Shown: one piece after another, positions 1-6,011 of the stretch | How the letters are laid out: each line of letters starts with the position of its first letter | How positions within the stretch are numbered: the first letter of the stretch is position 1 | NCBI GenBank assembly: GCA_948663575.1 | Contig: CAPNAV010000028.1 | Coordinates: 1 to 11,075, forward strand | Direction: 5' to 3' | Source of the DNA: an uncultured Candidatus Saccharibacteria bacterium | GTDB lineage: Bacteria; Patescibacteriota; Saccharimonadia; Saccharimonadales; Saccharimonadaceae | Length of the DNA: 11,075 nucleotides | Program-made: the position numbers and the translations under genes | Notes under the pieces: generated by a model | Database searches by the model: none | The model's input: only the letters and a program-made list of their open reading frames with translations | What the model was told of the DNA's origin: nothing

Positions 1-66
1 TAGCGAAGATGGGACACGGGAACGCCGTGTCGAGAAAGTAGTATACATACAGAACTAGCAGTATAC
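1..66 (+). rRNA. rrf: 5S ribosomal RNA, 3' part (5' end outside window)
   Basis: The first 40 bases read like the second half of a bacterial 5S rRNA. AGCG, two bases, then GAUGG (2-12) matches AGCG-CC-GAUGG of typical 5S. A perfect 7-bp hairpin follows (GACACGG 13-19, CCGUGUC 25-31, 5-nt loop), in the place of helix IV. Then comes GAGAAAGUAG (32-41), close to the loop E strand GAGAGUAG. GAACUAGCA (52-60) resembles the GAACUGCCA that starts the 3' strand of helix I. About nine extra bases separate GUAG from GAAC compared with E. coli, so the exact 3' end (about 57 to 66) is uncertain. The gene would be the end of an rRNA operon converging on the glycosyltransferase. The call rests on remembered consensus; the 5' half is not available to test pairing. 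Confidence 0.6.
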
Positions 67-75
67 CATCACAAA

Positions 76-1311
76 CTATGGTTTGGAGAAGTGGTCAATA
101 CCTCCGCAATACTCTGCCGCCTTCTCATATGCCTTTATCAAATCTCCAATCTGCTCGCTCTGCGTCGCTCTCTTTCGATTTTTCATCATCACCTTACTCA
201 TCTTTGCAATATCTTCCGCCTTCAGCTCTTTCAGCGCTTGTGCAATTTTTTCTGCTCCCGGCTTATTCGCCATAATAAATCCACCATCCGGCACCACTTC
301 CATCATATCCGGATCACAAATAAACACCGGCAGACCAGTAGCCTCCGCTTCCAGAAGAGTCATTGGCTGCACATCAAAATTATAAGACATCATTACCCCT
401 AGATGCGATTCTGTCATCCGCTTGATAATTTCTTGCCTATCCACCGCCCCATGAAACTCCACATTCAATCTGTGTGTCTTTGCATATTTCTTAGCTCGCT
501 TTAACTCATTACCATCGCCATAAACATGCAGAATATAAGGCCGTTTCAATATAACTAGAGCCTCAAGTAACGGCATAATACGTTTCTCCTTTGAGACGCG
601 TGAATTCCAAATCATCTTTAGAACATCACCATCCTGCATCTGTCGTATTTTAAAATCACGTCCTACTAATTCCTGCGAAATCCCATTAGAAACTACTAAT
701 CTTGGTTTTGTAACGCCATAATGCTTAATCTTTAAGCCAAAATGACGTGATGGAGTCAAAACTACATCCGCATTCTCCGCATGATTAACTACAAGCTCCC
801 ACATTTTCGCTCGCGTCAGAGTCGGCGCTAGATACTGATCCTTTTGTATTTTAATCGCATGCGACAAACATCTCTCATGCGCGAAGTTCAAAGCTGTCGC
901 CGTTATCAGCTGAAAAGGATGCCCAATGTTCGTCGCGATCCCCATATCTTCACGCCCATGCTGCGTCTGTACTAGAGGTACCTTAAACCTTTTGGCGAGC
1001 CGTATTCCAGCAATACTGCAACTAGCCTCATAATGCACATGCACCACATCAAAATCCCCGAAATTTGGAAATTTCCTTGCCACGAACCTTTCTACTTTTT
1101 TTGGCCGCAACGCTACTACTGATTTACTCAAACGTATAATTTTATGGCTTGGCACAGTCACAACGCCTTTTTCCGTTGCACAAAAACCCGGACAAAACAC
1201 TATCACTTCATGCCCTAGCTTTTCTAGTTCATCTTTTTGTGACTTAATCGACGTTGCAATTCCACCATCCCCCCAAGGCGCATAAATATCCGTAAAAATC
1301 GCAATTTTCAT
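76..1311 (-). CDS. GT4-family glycosyltransferase, possibly diacylglycerol glucosyltransferase-like
   Basis: 411 residues with the two-domain GT-B plan of family GT4 retaining glycosyltransferases, which move a sugar from a nucleotide donor to lipids or glycans at the inner face of the membrane. The N-terminal domain has MKIAIFTDIYAPWGDGGIAT with the glycine loop (residues 13-19), HVHYE (91-95) and TQHGRE (116-121). VVSNGIS (206-212) marks the domain junction. The C-terminal donor domain has WNSRVSKEKR (235-244) and the E-x7-E region at 313-321, where the first acid is Asp313 instead of Glu and the second is Glu321. The N-terminal half resembles the group that glucosylates diacylglycerol, so membrane glycolipid synthesis is my best guess, but exopolysaccharide transfer is equally possible. 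No signal peptide or membrane helix is seen. Start ATG at 1311 lies 9 nt after a TATAAT box. Stop TAG lies 9 nt from the putative 5S end. Confidence 0.88.
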   Translation of the reverse strand: MKIAIFTDIYAPWGDGGIATSIKSQKDELEKLGHEVIVFCPGFCATEKGVVTVPSHKIIRLSKSVVALRPKKVERFVARKFPNFGDFDVVHVHYEASCSIAGIRLAKRFKVPLVQTQHGREDMGIATNIGHPFQLITATALNFAHERCLSHAIKIQKDQYLAPTLTRAKMWELVVNHAENADVVLTPSRHFGLKIKHYGVTKPRLVVSNGISQELVGRDFKIRQMQDGDVLKMIWNSRVSKEKRIMPLLEALVILKRPYILHVYGDGNELKRAKKYAKTHRLNVEFHGAVDRQEIIKRMTESHLGVMMSYNFDVQPMTLLEAEATGLPVFICDPDMMEVVPDGGFIMANKPGAEKIAQALKELKAEDIAKMSKVMMKNRKRATQSEQIGDLIKAYEKAAEYCGGIDHFSKP

Positions 1312-1347
1312 CTTGCCTACATTATATCATAACACTATACTAAAGAT
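1312..1347. promoter_or_regulatory. Divergent promoters for glycosyltransferase (-) and metK (+)
   Basis: Only 36 bp separate the two start codons. On the - strand an extended -10 TGATATAAT occupies the complement of 1321-1329 (hexamer 1321-1326), and 9 nt (GTAGGCAAG) lead to the ATG at 1311. On the + strand TATACT at 1336-1341 is followed by only 6 nt before the metK ATG at 1348, which puts the expected transcription start on the A of the ATG. No convincing -35 boxes or Shine-Dalgarno sequences are present. Both mRNAs should be leaderless or nearly so. Positions are seen directly; activity is inferred. Confidence 0.62.
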
Positions 1348-2370
1348 ATGGAAAACTACACAAGCTATCGCACCGCCGAAAGCGTATCACCCAAACACCC
1401 TGACAAACTTTGCGATCAGATTTCTGATGCCATTCTCGACGCCCACCTTGAGCAGGACCCTCAGTCGCGCGTCGCCGTCGAAGTCTGCGGTGGCCATGGA
1501 CAAATATTTATCACCGGAGAAATCACTTCCGCCGCCCAAGATATTGACCTTTCCAAAATCGCCCAAAGAATCGCCGGCCACAATATGCAGATTTTCACCA
1601 ATATTGTTAAACAAAGTCCAGAAATCGCCAATGGCGTCGATACTGGCGGCGCCGGAGACCAAGGAATTATGATCGGCTACGCTTGTGATGAAACTCCAGA
1701 GATGCTCCCCCTTGAAGTCGTCCTCTCGCGTCGCTTAAACCAATACATTTTCGCCGAGCATCCCTATGACGGCAAAACTCAAATCACACTCTTTGATACG
1801 GAGGCTACGAAATCGGATAAAACATCGCCCCGCTACGTCAGCTCTATCGTTGCCAGCTTCCAAAATACCCCCAAAGAAGAGCTTGAGCGCCTCGTGCGCA
1901 GCTTTATCGAAAGCAAAAATCTCCAGCCTATTCCTGGAAAAACAGAAATAGAATTGCATCTGAATCCTGCTGGAGACTGGAATCAAGGCGGTTTCGAAGC
2001 CGACACCGGTCTAACTGGCCGCAAACTCATCGTCGACAACTACGGTCCCCGTATTCCAATCGGTGGTGGCTGTTTTTCTGGCAAAGATCCTTCAAAAGTC
2101 GACCGTTCCGCCGCCTACATGGCGCGTCGCATTGCTGTTGACTATCTGAAAAAACGCCAAGCCAAAGAAGTCTTCGTCCGCCTCGCCTACGCTATCGGCT
2201 ACGCCGAGCCACTCGAATATACCGTCATTATCGACGGTAGACCCGAGCAAATCAAGGGCTACGACCTCACTCCGCAGGGAATTATCAACTATCTCAAGCT
2301 CCGCCGCCCAATCTACGAAGCTGCTGCTCGCTACGGGCATTTTGGCGAAGGTTTTGACTGGGATAACTAA
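1348..2370 (+). CDS. metK: S-adenosylmethionine synthetase (methionine adenosyltransferase), compact form
   Basis: 340 residues making S-adenosylmethionine from methionine and ATP with release of phosphate and pyrophosphate; cytosolic, donor for rRNA, tRNA and protein methylation. Family signatures are intact: HPDK (17-20) in the ATP site, GAGDQGIMIGYA (101-112), DGKTQIT (141-147, with the lysine that matches the catalytic DAKSQ lysine of E. coli), TGRKLIVDNYG (223-233) and GGGCFSGKDPSKVDRSAAY (239-257), which holds the phosphate-binding loop. E. coli MetK is 384 residues. One visible loss is in the flexible loop over the active site: GVDTGGAGDQG here against a stretch about six residues longer in E. 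coli. The start at 1348 fits the family N-terminus and sits 6 nt after a -10 box. Stop TAA. It is monocistronic, with a possible terminator at 2431-2460. Identification is secure; the short form fits minimal-genome bacteria. Confidence 0.96.
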   Translation: MENYTSYRTAESVSPKHPDKLCDQISDAILDAHLEQDPQSRVAVEVCGGHGQIFITGEITSAAQDIDLSKIAQRIAGHNMQIFTNIVKQSPEIANGVDTGGAGDQGIMIGYACDETPEMLPLEVVLSRRLNQYIFAEHPYDGKTQITLFDTEATKSDKTSPRYVSSIVASFQNTPKEELERLVRSFIESKNLQPIPGKTEIELHLNPAGDWNQGGFEADTGLTGRKLIVDNYGPRIPIGGGCFSGKDPSKVDRSAAYMARRIAVDYLKKRQAKEVFVRLAYAIGYAEPLEYTVIIDGRPEQIKGYDLTPQGIINYLKLRRPIYEAAARYGHFGEGFDWDN

Positions 2371-2430
2371 AAATACTCAGCTCCATAAATCAAATCCTAA
2401 ACGTCACCATCAACAATCATCAGCCAAACT

Positions 2431-2460
2431 TACTGCCGCCCCGCACGACAGTATTTTATT
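2431..2460 (+). terminator. Possible weak terminator of metK
   Basis: TACTG (2431-2435) pairs with CAGTA (2449-2453); a further CG/CG pair inside the loop can form after a one-base mismatch. TTTTATT follows at 2454-2460. It lies 60 nt after the metK stop, in the 89-bp gap between the convergent metK and DUF6512-like genes. The stem is short, so this is tentative. Confidence 0.35.
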
Positions 2461-2993
2461 TAACGTCGCTTCCGCTTCTCATACCCATACTTTCCTGTGA
2501 CCGGATCTTTAAACAGGAAATTATGATGCAGCGGAAATCTCGTCAATAATAAATACGCCGCAATAATTATTATACTAATTACCATGCTCAAAATCTGGCC
2601 CCATCCTCCTATCGCCGAAGCTTGCAGAATTAAAACAAACGTCAGCGTACTCAAAAATGCCGCCACCACGAAGATCAATATATCCACTGGTAAAATCGTA
2701 TGCGGCACAAAATTCCGGTAGCCATAAAATAATATCGGAATCACCACCACCGGCACCAAGAACGACACACTCCGCGCCAGCCAATAATTCGGATTCGCAC
2801 CCAAGAGCCAAACATCCACCAATGTACACAAAAATATTCCCGATAGTGCTAATTTAATATGCTCCCAAGTACTCTCATTTACTGCTGCAAAAATTGCCAC
2901 AAATTTATTTTCCTTACTCCACTTATACGTAAAATGCAACAACGACCCTACTATCGTTACCACGAGTGTCTCTGCAAGCAAAACTATCCACAT
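2460..2993 (-). CDS. Small multi-pass membrane protein, DUF6512-like
   Basis: 177 residues with about five hydrophobic segments (roughly 3-23, 45-65, 74-92, 103-125, 133-152), so an integral membrane protein with a very basic cytoplasmic-type tail (YEKRKRR). Two conserved-looking patches stand out: NESTWEHIKL (39-48) just before helix 2, and LFKDPVTGKYGYE (160-172) at the C-terminus. These recall the DUF6512 family of uncharacterised Firmicutes membrane proteins; that assignment is from memory. No catalytic motif is evident and I do not propose a function. The ATG at 2993 is preceded by TATAATGTAGGTAAG, almost identical to the sequence before the glycosyltransferase, so the two may be expressed alike. 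The gene stands alone, convergent with metK and divergent from the GntR operon. Confidence 0.75.
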   Translation of the reverse strand: MWIVLLAETLVVTIVGSLLHFTYKWSKENKFVAIFAAVNESTWEHIKLALSGIFLCTLVDVWLLGANPNYWLARSVSFLVPVVVIPILFYGYRNFVPHTILPVDILIFVVAAFLSTLTFVLILQASAIGGWGQILSMVISIIIIAAYLLLTRFPLHHNFLFKDPVTGKYGYEKRKRR

Positions 2994-3002
2994 CTTACCT
3001 AC

Positions 3003-3008
3003 ATTATA
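3003..3008 (-). promoter_or_regulatory. -10 box for the DUF6512-like gene
   Basis: TATAAT on the - strand (complement of 3003-3008), separated by 9 nt (GTAGGTAAG) from the ATG at 2993. The expected start of transcription is 2 to 3 nt before the ATG, giving a nearly leaderless mRNA. The run from this box through the ATG matches the glycosyltransferase promoter in 17 of 18 positions. Confidence 0.55.
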
Positions 3009-3047
3009 CTATACTTCTTTCACTTAGAAAAGTTCACATAGAAACTG

Positions 3048-3075
3048 TTGACATTTTTCTATCGTACTGTATTAT
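3048..3075 (+). promoter_or_regulatory. Sigma70-type promoter of the GntR-ABC operon
   Basis: A perfect -35 TTGACA (3048-3053) and a -10 TATTAT (3070-3075) are 16 bp apart, the best-formed -35/-10 pair in the window. The expected start is near 3082, giving a leader of about 31 nt. No Shine-Dalgarno is visible before the ATG at 3114. A second, weaker box, TACAGT (3100-3105), lies 8 nt from the ATG and could give a near-leaderless start. Confidence 0.65.
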
Positions 3076-3105
3076 TGTACTAAGAACTTAATACAATAAT
3101 ACAGT
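3066..3105. promoter_or_regulatory. 40-bp palindromic operator, probable GntR autorepression site
   Basis: ACTGTATTATTGTA (3066-3079) and its exact reverse complement TACAATAATACAGT (3092-3105) flank a smaller inner palindrome, TAAG (3081-3084) and CTTA (3087-3090), all on one centre at 3085/3086. 18 of 20 base pairs are symmetric; the exceptions are 3080/3091 and the central pair. It covers the -10 box and the transcription start and ends 8 nt before the GntR start codon, the expected place for self-repression. Dimeric GntR proteins bind such dyads. Because transcription should start at about 3082, the RNA would hold only the right arm, so a DNA operator is more likely than an RNA hairpin. 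Confidence 0.78.
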
Positions 3106-3113
3106 TACATCTT

Positions 3114-3473
3114 ATGGATTTTCATTTTACCAACGACCGACCAATCTATCTTCAAATTGCCGAACAACTTGAATGCTACATTATCGCTGGCCATTTTCCA
3201 CCTGGCGAAAAGCTCCCCTCGGTCCGCGACCTTGCACTTTACGCCAAAGTAAACCCCAACACTATGCAAAAAGCCCTTACCGAGCTCGAACAGCATCGAA
3301 TTATCACAACCGAACGCACTAACGGCAAATACGTTACCTCTGACCAAAATTTTCTTGCCAAGCTCCGTGATAAGCACGCCGAACTTACCACTAAGGAATA
3401 CCTAAAAGCTATGTCAAACCTCGGATTCGATAAAAAATCCACTATCACGTTCATAAAAATGAAAGGAAGATAA
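3114..3473 (+). CDS. GntR-family transcriptional regulator, YtrA type
   Basis: 119 residues. The N-terminal winged helix-turn-helix of GntR covers about 8-77: PIYLQIAEQLECYIIAG (10-26), LPSVRDLA (34-41), the recognition-helix region VNPNTMQKALTELEQ (46-60) and the wing RTNGKYVT (68-75). Only about 40 residues follow (80-119), predicted helical, with no effector-binding domain of the FadR or HutC kind. This short plan is the YtrA subfamily, whose members usually repress a linked ABC transporter operon and respond to cell-envelope stress or antibiotics. The stop overlaps the next start (TAATG, 3471-3475), so regulator and ATPase are translationally coupled. The palindrome over its promoter supports autoregulation. 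The inducer cannot be read from the sequence. Confidence 0.92.
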   Translation: MDFHFTNDRPIYLQIAEQLECYIIAGHFPPGEKLPSVRDLALYAKVNPNTMQKALTELEQHRIITTERTNGKYVTSDQNFLAKLRDKHAELTTKEYLKAMSNLGFDKKSTITFIKMKGR

Positions 3474-4174
3474 TGCCTATTCTCAAATATCAAAATGTTA
3501 GTAAAAGTTTCGGCAAGAAGCCGATTCTAAAAAACATCAATCTCAATATTAATTCTGGCAAAATCGTCGGTCTACTCGGCCAAAATGGCGCTGGAAAATC
3601 CACTATGATTAAGCTCGCCACAGGATTACTCACCCCCACTTTTGGTCAGGTATTCGTTGATAATCATCCGGTTGGCATAGCCAGCAAACGAGTAGTCTCT
3701 TATTTGCCAGAACGCACTTATCTCGATAAGTCTATTCGCGTCAAAGATGCCCTCAAGTTATTTCAAGAATTCTACGACAATTTCGACATTATAAAAGCCA
3801 AGCAACTCATCCAAGATCTTGGCCTAAGCTTCGATACGCGCATCGCCACCATGAGCAAAGGTATGCAAGAAAAACTCCAACTCATTCTTGTCATGAGTCG
3901 CAATGCCAAACTATATATTCTCGACGAACCTCTTGGCGGCATCGATCCAGCTACTCGCGATTATATTCTCGATACTATCCTTTCCAACTTCGCTAGCGGC
4001 GCCACGTTGCTTATTTCCACGCATCTCATTGCCGATATTGAGCGCATTCTTGACGAAGTAATTTTCATTGACCATGGAGAAATCATTCTCACCGCCAGCG
4101 CCGATGAGCTAAGAAGCGAATACCAAACCTCCATCGACGAAATCTTCCGCCAAAAATTTCATGCTCAGAAATAA
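3473..4174 (+). CDS. ABC transporter ATP-binding protein (YtrB-like)
   Basis: 233 residues, the ATP-hydrolysing subunit of an ABC exporter on the cytoplasmic face of the membrane. Walker A GQNGAGKST (36-44), YLPER (78-82) where the Q-loop glutamine would be, signature MSKGMQEKL (127-135, SKGM in place of LSGGQ), Walker B LYILDEP (147-153) with Glu152, D-loop GGID (155-158) and switch His184 in STH. Glutamate in the Q-loop and a loose signature are common in small two-component export ATPases of this type. The start overlaps the GntR stop, and AGGA at 3464-3467 is its ribosome site. Its likely partner is the permease at 4263, after an 88-bp AT-rich gap. Substrate unknown; GntR/YtrA control suggests a peptide antibiotic, a lipid or another envelope-active compound. 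Confidence 0.93.
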   Translation: MPILKYQNVSKSFGKKPILKNINLNINSGKIVGLLGQNGAGKSTMIKLATGLLTPTFGQVFVDNHPVGIASKRVVSYLPERTYLDKSIRVKDALKLFQEFYDNFDIIKAKQLIQDLGLSFDTRIATMSKGMQEKLQLILVMSRNAKLYILDEPLGGIDPATRDYILDTILSNFASGATLLISTHLIADIERILDEVIFIDHGEIILTASADELRSEYQTSIDEIFRQKFHAQK

Positions 4175-4262
4175 TTTTTTAAAAAACTCAAACTGATTTT
4201 TTCGAATTTTTGCCCAAAAAGCATATTTAAAAATTATCTTAAAATAATTCAATAGGATTTTT
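4175..4262 (+). other. AT-rich spacer between ABC ATPase and permease, with ribosome site
   Basis: 88 bases, nearly all A and T. They hold weak dyads (TTTTT/AAAAA around 4207-4220 and AATTAT 4232-4237 with ATAATT 4244-4249) that could slow polymerase or set the ratio of the two proteins. AGGA at 4254-4257, five bases before the ATG at 4263, is a fair Shine-Dalgarno. I see no convincing promoter or terminator. It is unusual only because the other operon junctions in this cluster overlap or are short. Confidence 0.45.
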
Positions 4263-5051
4263 ATGTTTACCAAACTTTTAAAATACCATCTTCAATCAAT
4301 TTACAAACAAGCTATTATTTTTATGGCCATCGTCCTTATTTGCGCCATAGTTTCTCGTCTCACTGCCTTCGATAATCCTCCTTTTATAATTCTTTTTATC
4401 AATAAGTTTACCAACGGTTGTGCTTTCGGCTTTACTGTCGGACTCATTATTAATGTCGTCATGCGCACTTGGGCTAGATTTATCACAAATACCTATGGCG
4501 ACGAATCCTATCTCACTCATACGCTGCCAGTTTCAAAACATACTATCTGGGCGGCCATTTTCATCGCTAGCGTTATAGTTACAATCACTAGCATCCTCAC
4601 TTTTATCATTGCCATTCTTATCATGTACGGCTCTCCAGACATCATTAGCTCCATCAGCCAATTCTTCTATGATAGTTTTGGCACTAATATAAAACTCTCA
4701 ACATTTATTACCGTTCTAATTCTGGGAGTCTTTCTACAACTCTTGTTCACCCTCCAAGCCGGCTTCTGCGGCATCATCATTGGTTATCGCGGATACAACT
4801 ATCGTCTAGTCCGTTCAGTCATCTACAGCATCGCTATTTATAATCTCGGATCTATCATTCTGTTTACACTTGCACTAATCTGGTCGTGCTTCGATCATGA
4901 TATTAATCAACTACTTTTTCAAAACATCACACCAGAAATTAGCACCGTATTCCGTCTCCTGCTTGGCGTCACCGTAGTTTACTTTATCTACATCATTAGC
5001 ATTTACTTCATTAACGCCAAATTATTATCTCGTGGCGTCGATGTAGAATAG
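4263..5051 (+). CDS. ABC transporter permease, six-helix type
   Basis: 262 residues with about six membrane helices (roughly 16-34, 50-68, 97-121, 145-173, 185-208, 232-252) and short loops. YGDESYLTHTLPVSKHTIW (78-96), between helices 2 and 3, is the cytoplasmic coupling region typical of permeases found beside YtrB-like ATPases, which often read 'GYLTLTLPVS'. It should form the membrane channel for the ATPase at 3473, probably as a homodimer, since only one permease of this type is present. It has AGGA 5 nt upstream. Stop TAG at 5049-5051. No lipoprotein or binding protein is encoded nearby, which supports export or sensing rather than uptake. The match is to the family pattern; the substrate is unknown. 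Confidence 0.85.
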   Translation: MFTKLLKYHLQSIYKQAIIFMAIVLICAIVSRLTAFDNPPFIILFINKFTNGCAFGFTVGLIINVVMRTWARFITNTYGDESYLTHTLPVSKHTIWAAIFIASVIVTITSILTFIIAILIMYGSPDIISSISQFFYDSFGTNIKLSTFITVLILGVFLQLLFTLQAGFCGIIIGYRGYNYRLVRSVIYSIAIYNLGSIILFTLALIWSCFDHDINQLLFQNITPEISTVFRLLLGVTVVYFIYIISIYFINAKLLSRGVDVE

Positions 5052-5067
5052 CCTCTTCTAAAAAGCA

Positions 5068-5076
5068 CCCCCCCCC
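5068..5076. repeat. Homopolymer of nine C upstream of an extended -10 promoter
   Basis: C9 ends one base before the TG of the extended -10 at 5078. It lies where the -35/-10 spacer would be. Such tracts are prone to slippage, so length may vary between cells; sequencing error in the tract is also possible. Confidence 0.7.
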
Positions 5077-5077
5077 G

Positions 5078-5086
5078 TGGTATAAT
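5078..5086 (+). promoter_or_regulatory. Extended -10 promoter for the second ABC module
   Basis: TGGTATAAT is a perfect TGn-TATAAT extended -10. Transcription would start near 5093, leaving a leader of about 30 nt with AAGGAA (5114-5119) before the ATG at 5123. No good -35 is seen at 5057-5063, as is common for extended -10 promoters. It would let the NatA/NatB-like pair and alkD be expressed apart from the GntR promoter. Confidence 0.65.
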
Positions 5087-5122
5087 TAGGACATTATACA
5101 ATATTAGTTCAGAAAGGAAACT

Positions 5123-6010
5123 ATGTCTGGTTTAGTCCTCAAAGATGTATCAAAAAATTTTGCCAGCAAAAAAGCTGTCGACCGCATCTCGCTCACCATC
5201 GACCATCCAAGTGTCTATGGTCTCCTCGGTACCAACGGTGCTGGAAAGTCTACCACGATTCGTATGATTCTTGGCATCATTACCAAAGATAGCGGCAGTA
5301 TTACTTGGAACGATCAACCGGTCGATCGCAAGAACGTCAACTTTGGTTACTTACCCGAAGAGCGTGGCGTCTATCCAAAAGTTAAAATTATCGACCAATT
5401 ATTATATTTTGCTGCTCTCAAAGGCATGGAAAAATCTGCTGCTCTTGAATCGATTTATGATTGGGCAAAGCAGCTGAAGGTCGAGGAATACCTCGAAATG
5501 CCAGCCGAAAAACTCTCCAAAGGCAATCAACAAAAAATTCAATTCATGACCGCCGTCATCCATAACCCAGACCTCATCGTCCTAGATGAGCCATTCAGTG
5601 GCCTTGACCCAGTCAATACTGACATTCTCAAAAATCTCATCGTCAAACTCGTTCGTGATGGCAAGTTCATCATCATGTCTGCTCATCAAATGTCCACTAT
5701 CGAAGAATTTTGCAATGATATTCTCATTCTTAATCGCGGAAAGACGGTTTTGCAAGGTAATCTCAAAGAAATCAAATCAACATATCCCGCCAGTCGCGTT
5801 ATTATTGGCACAACCGCCGATATTAAAAAATACCTCAAAGATTTCACTATCGAAAACCAAACCGACAGCCAATATATTATCAAAATCAAGTCTGAAGCAT
5901 CCGCGCATAAACTGCTCGATACTCTAGTTAAGGACAATATCATCATCGATAAATTCGAAATCATGAAACCAACCCTAAATGATATCTTTATTGAAAAAGT
6001 AGGAGCCTAA
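5123..6010 (+). CDS. ABC transporter ATP-binding protein (NatA/YhaQ-like)
   Basis: 295 residues. Walker A GTNGAGKST (36-44), YLPEERGVYPK (77-87) in the Q-loop region, signature LSKGNQQK (131-138), Walker B LIVLDEP (151-157), D-loop SGLDP (159-163) and switch His188 in SAH. After the ATPase core (to about 220) there is an extra C-terminal domain of about 75 residues ending in LNDIFIEK, the arrangement seen in NatA/YhaQ-type ATPases that work with large ABC-2 permeases. It powers the permease directly downstream (ATG 6012, one base after this stop; AGGAG 6001-6005 lies in this gene's last codons, so translation is coupled). Named members export sodium or drugs, but the substrate cannot be inferred here. 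The ATG at 5123 has AAGGAA at 5114-5119. Confidence 0.93.
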   Translation: MSGLVLKDVSKNFASKKAVDRISLTIDHPSVYGLLGTNGAGKSTTIRMILGIITKDSGSITWNDQPVDRKNVNFGYLPEERGVYPKVKIIDQLLYFAALKGMEKSAALESIYDWAKQLKVEEYLEMPAEKLSKGNQQKIQFMTAVIHNPDLIVLDEPFSGLDPVNTDILKNLIVKLVRDGKFIIMSAHQMSTIEEFCNDILILNRGKTVLQGNLKEIKSTYPASRVIIGTTADIKKYLKDFTIENQTDSQYIIKIKSEASAHKLLDTLVKDNIIIDKFEIMKPTLNDIFIEKVGA

Positions 6011-6011
6011 A

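Noticed and set aside
2..58. Tail of a + strand protein gene (open frames ending at 39-41 or 56-58)
   Set aside because: Both frames are short and give unremarkable peptides, while the same bases match 5S rRNA landmarks and a perfect hairpin.
1313..1672. Long + strand open frames inside metK and similar ones opposite or inside other genes
   Set aside because: They overlap well-identified genes in other frames, have no family resemblance and no start signals; they are shadows.
3067..3083. LexA-like box in the GntR promoter (CTGT ... AC)
   Set aside because: CTGT followed by 8 bases is ACTA, not ACAG; the half-sites belong to the larger 40-bp palindrome.
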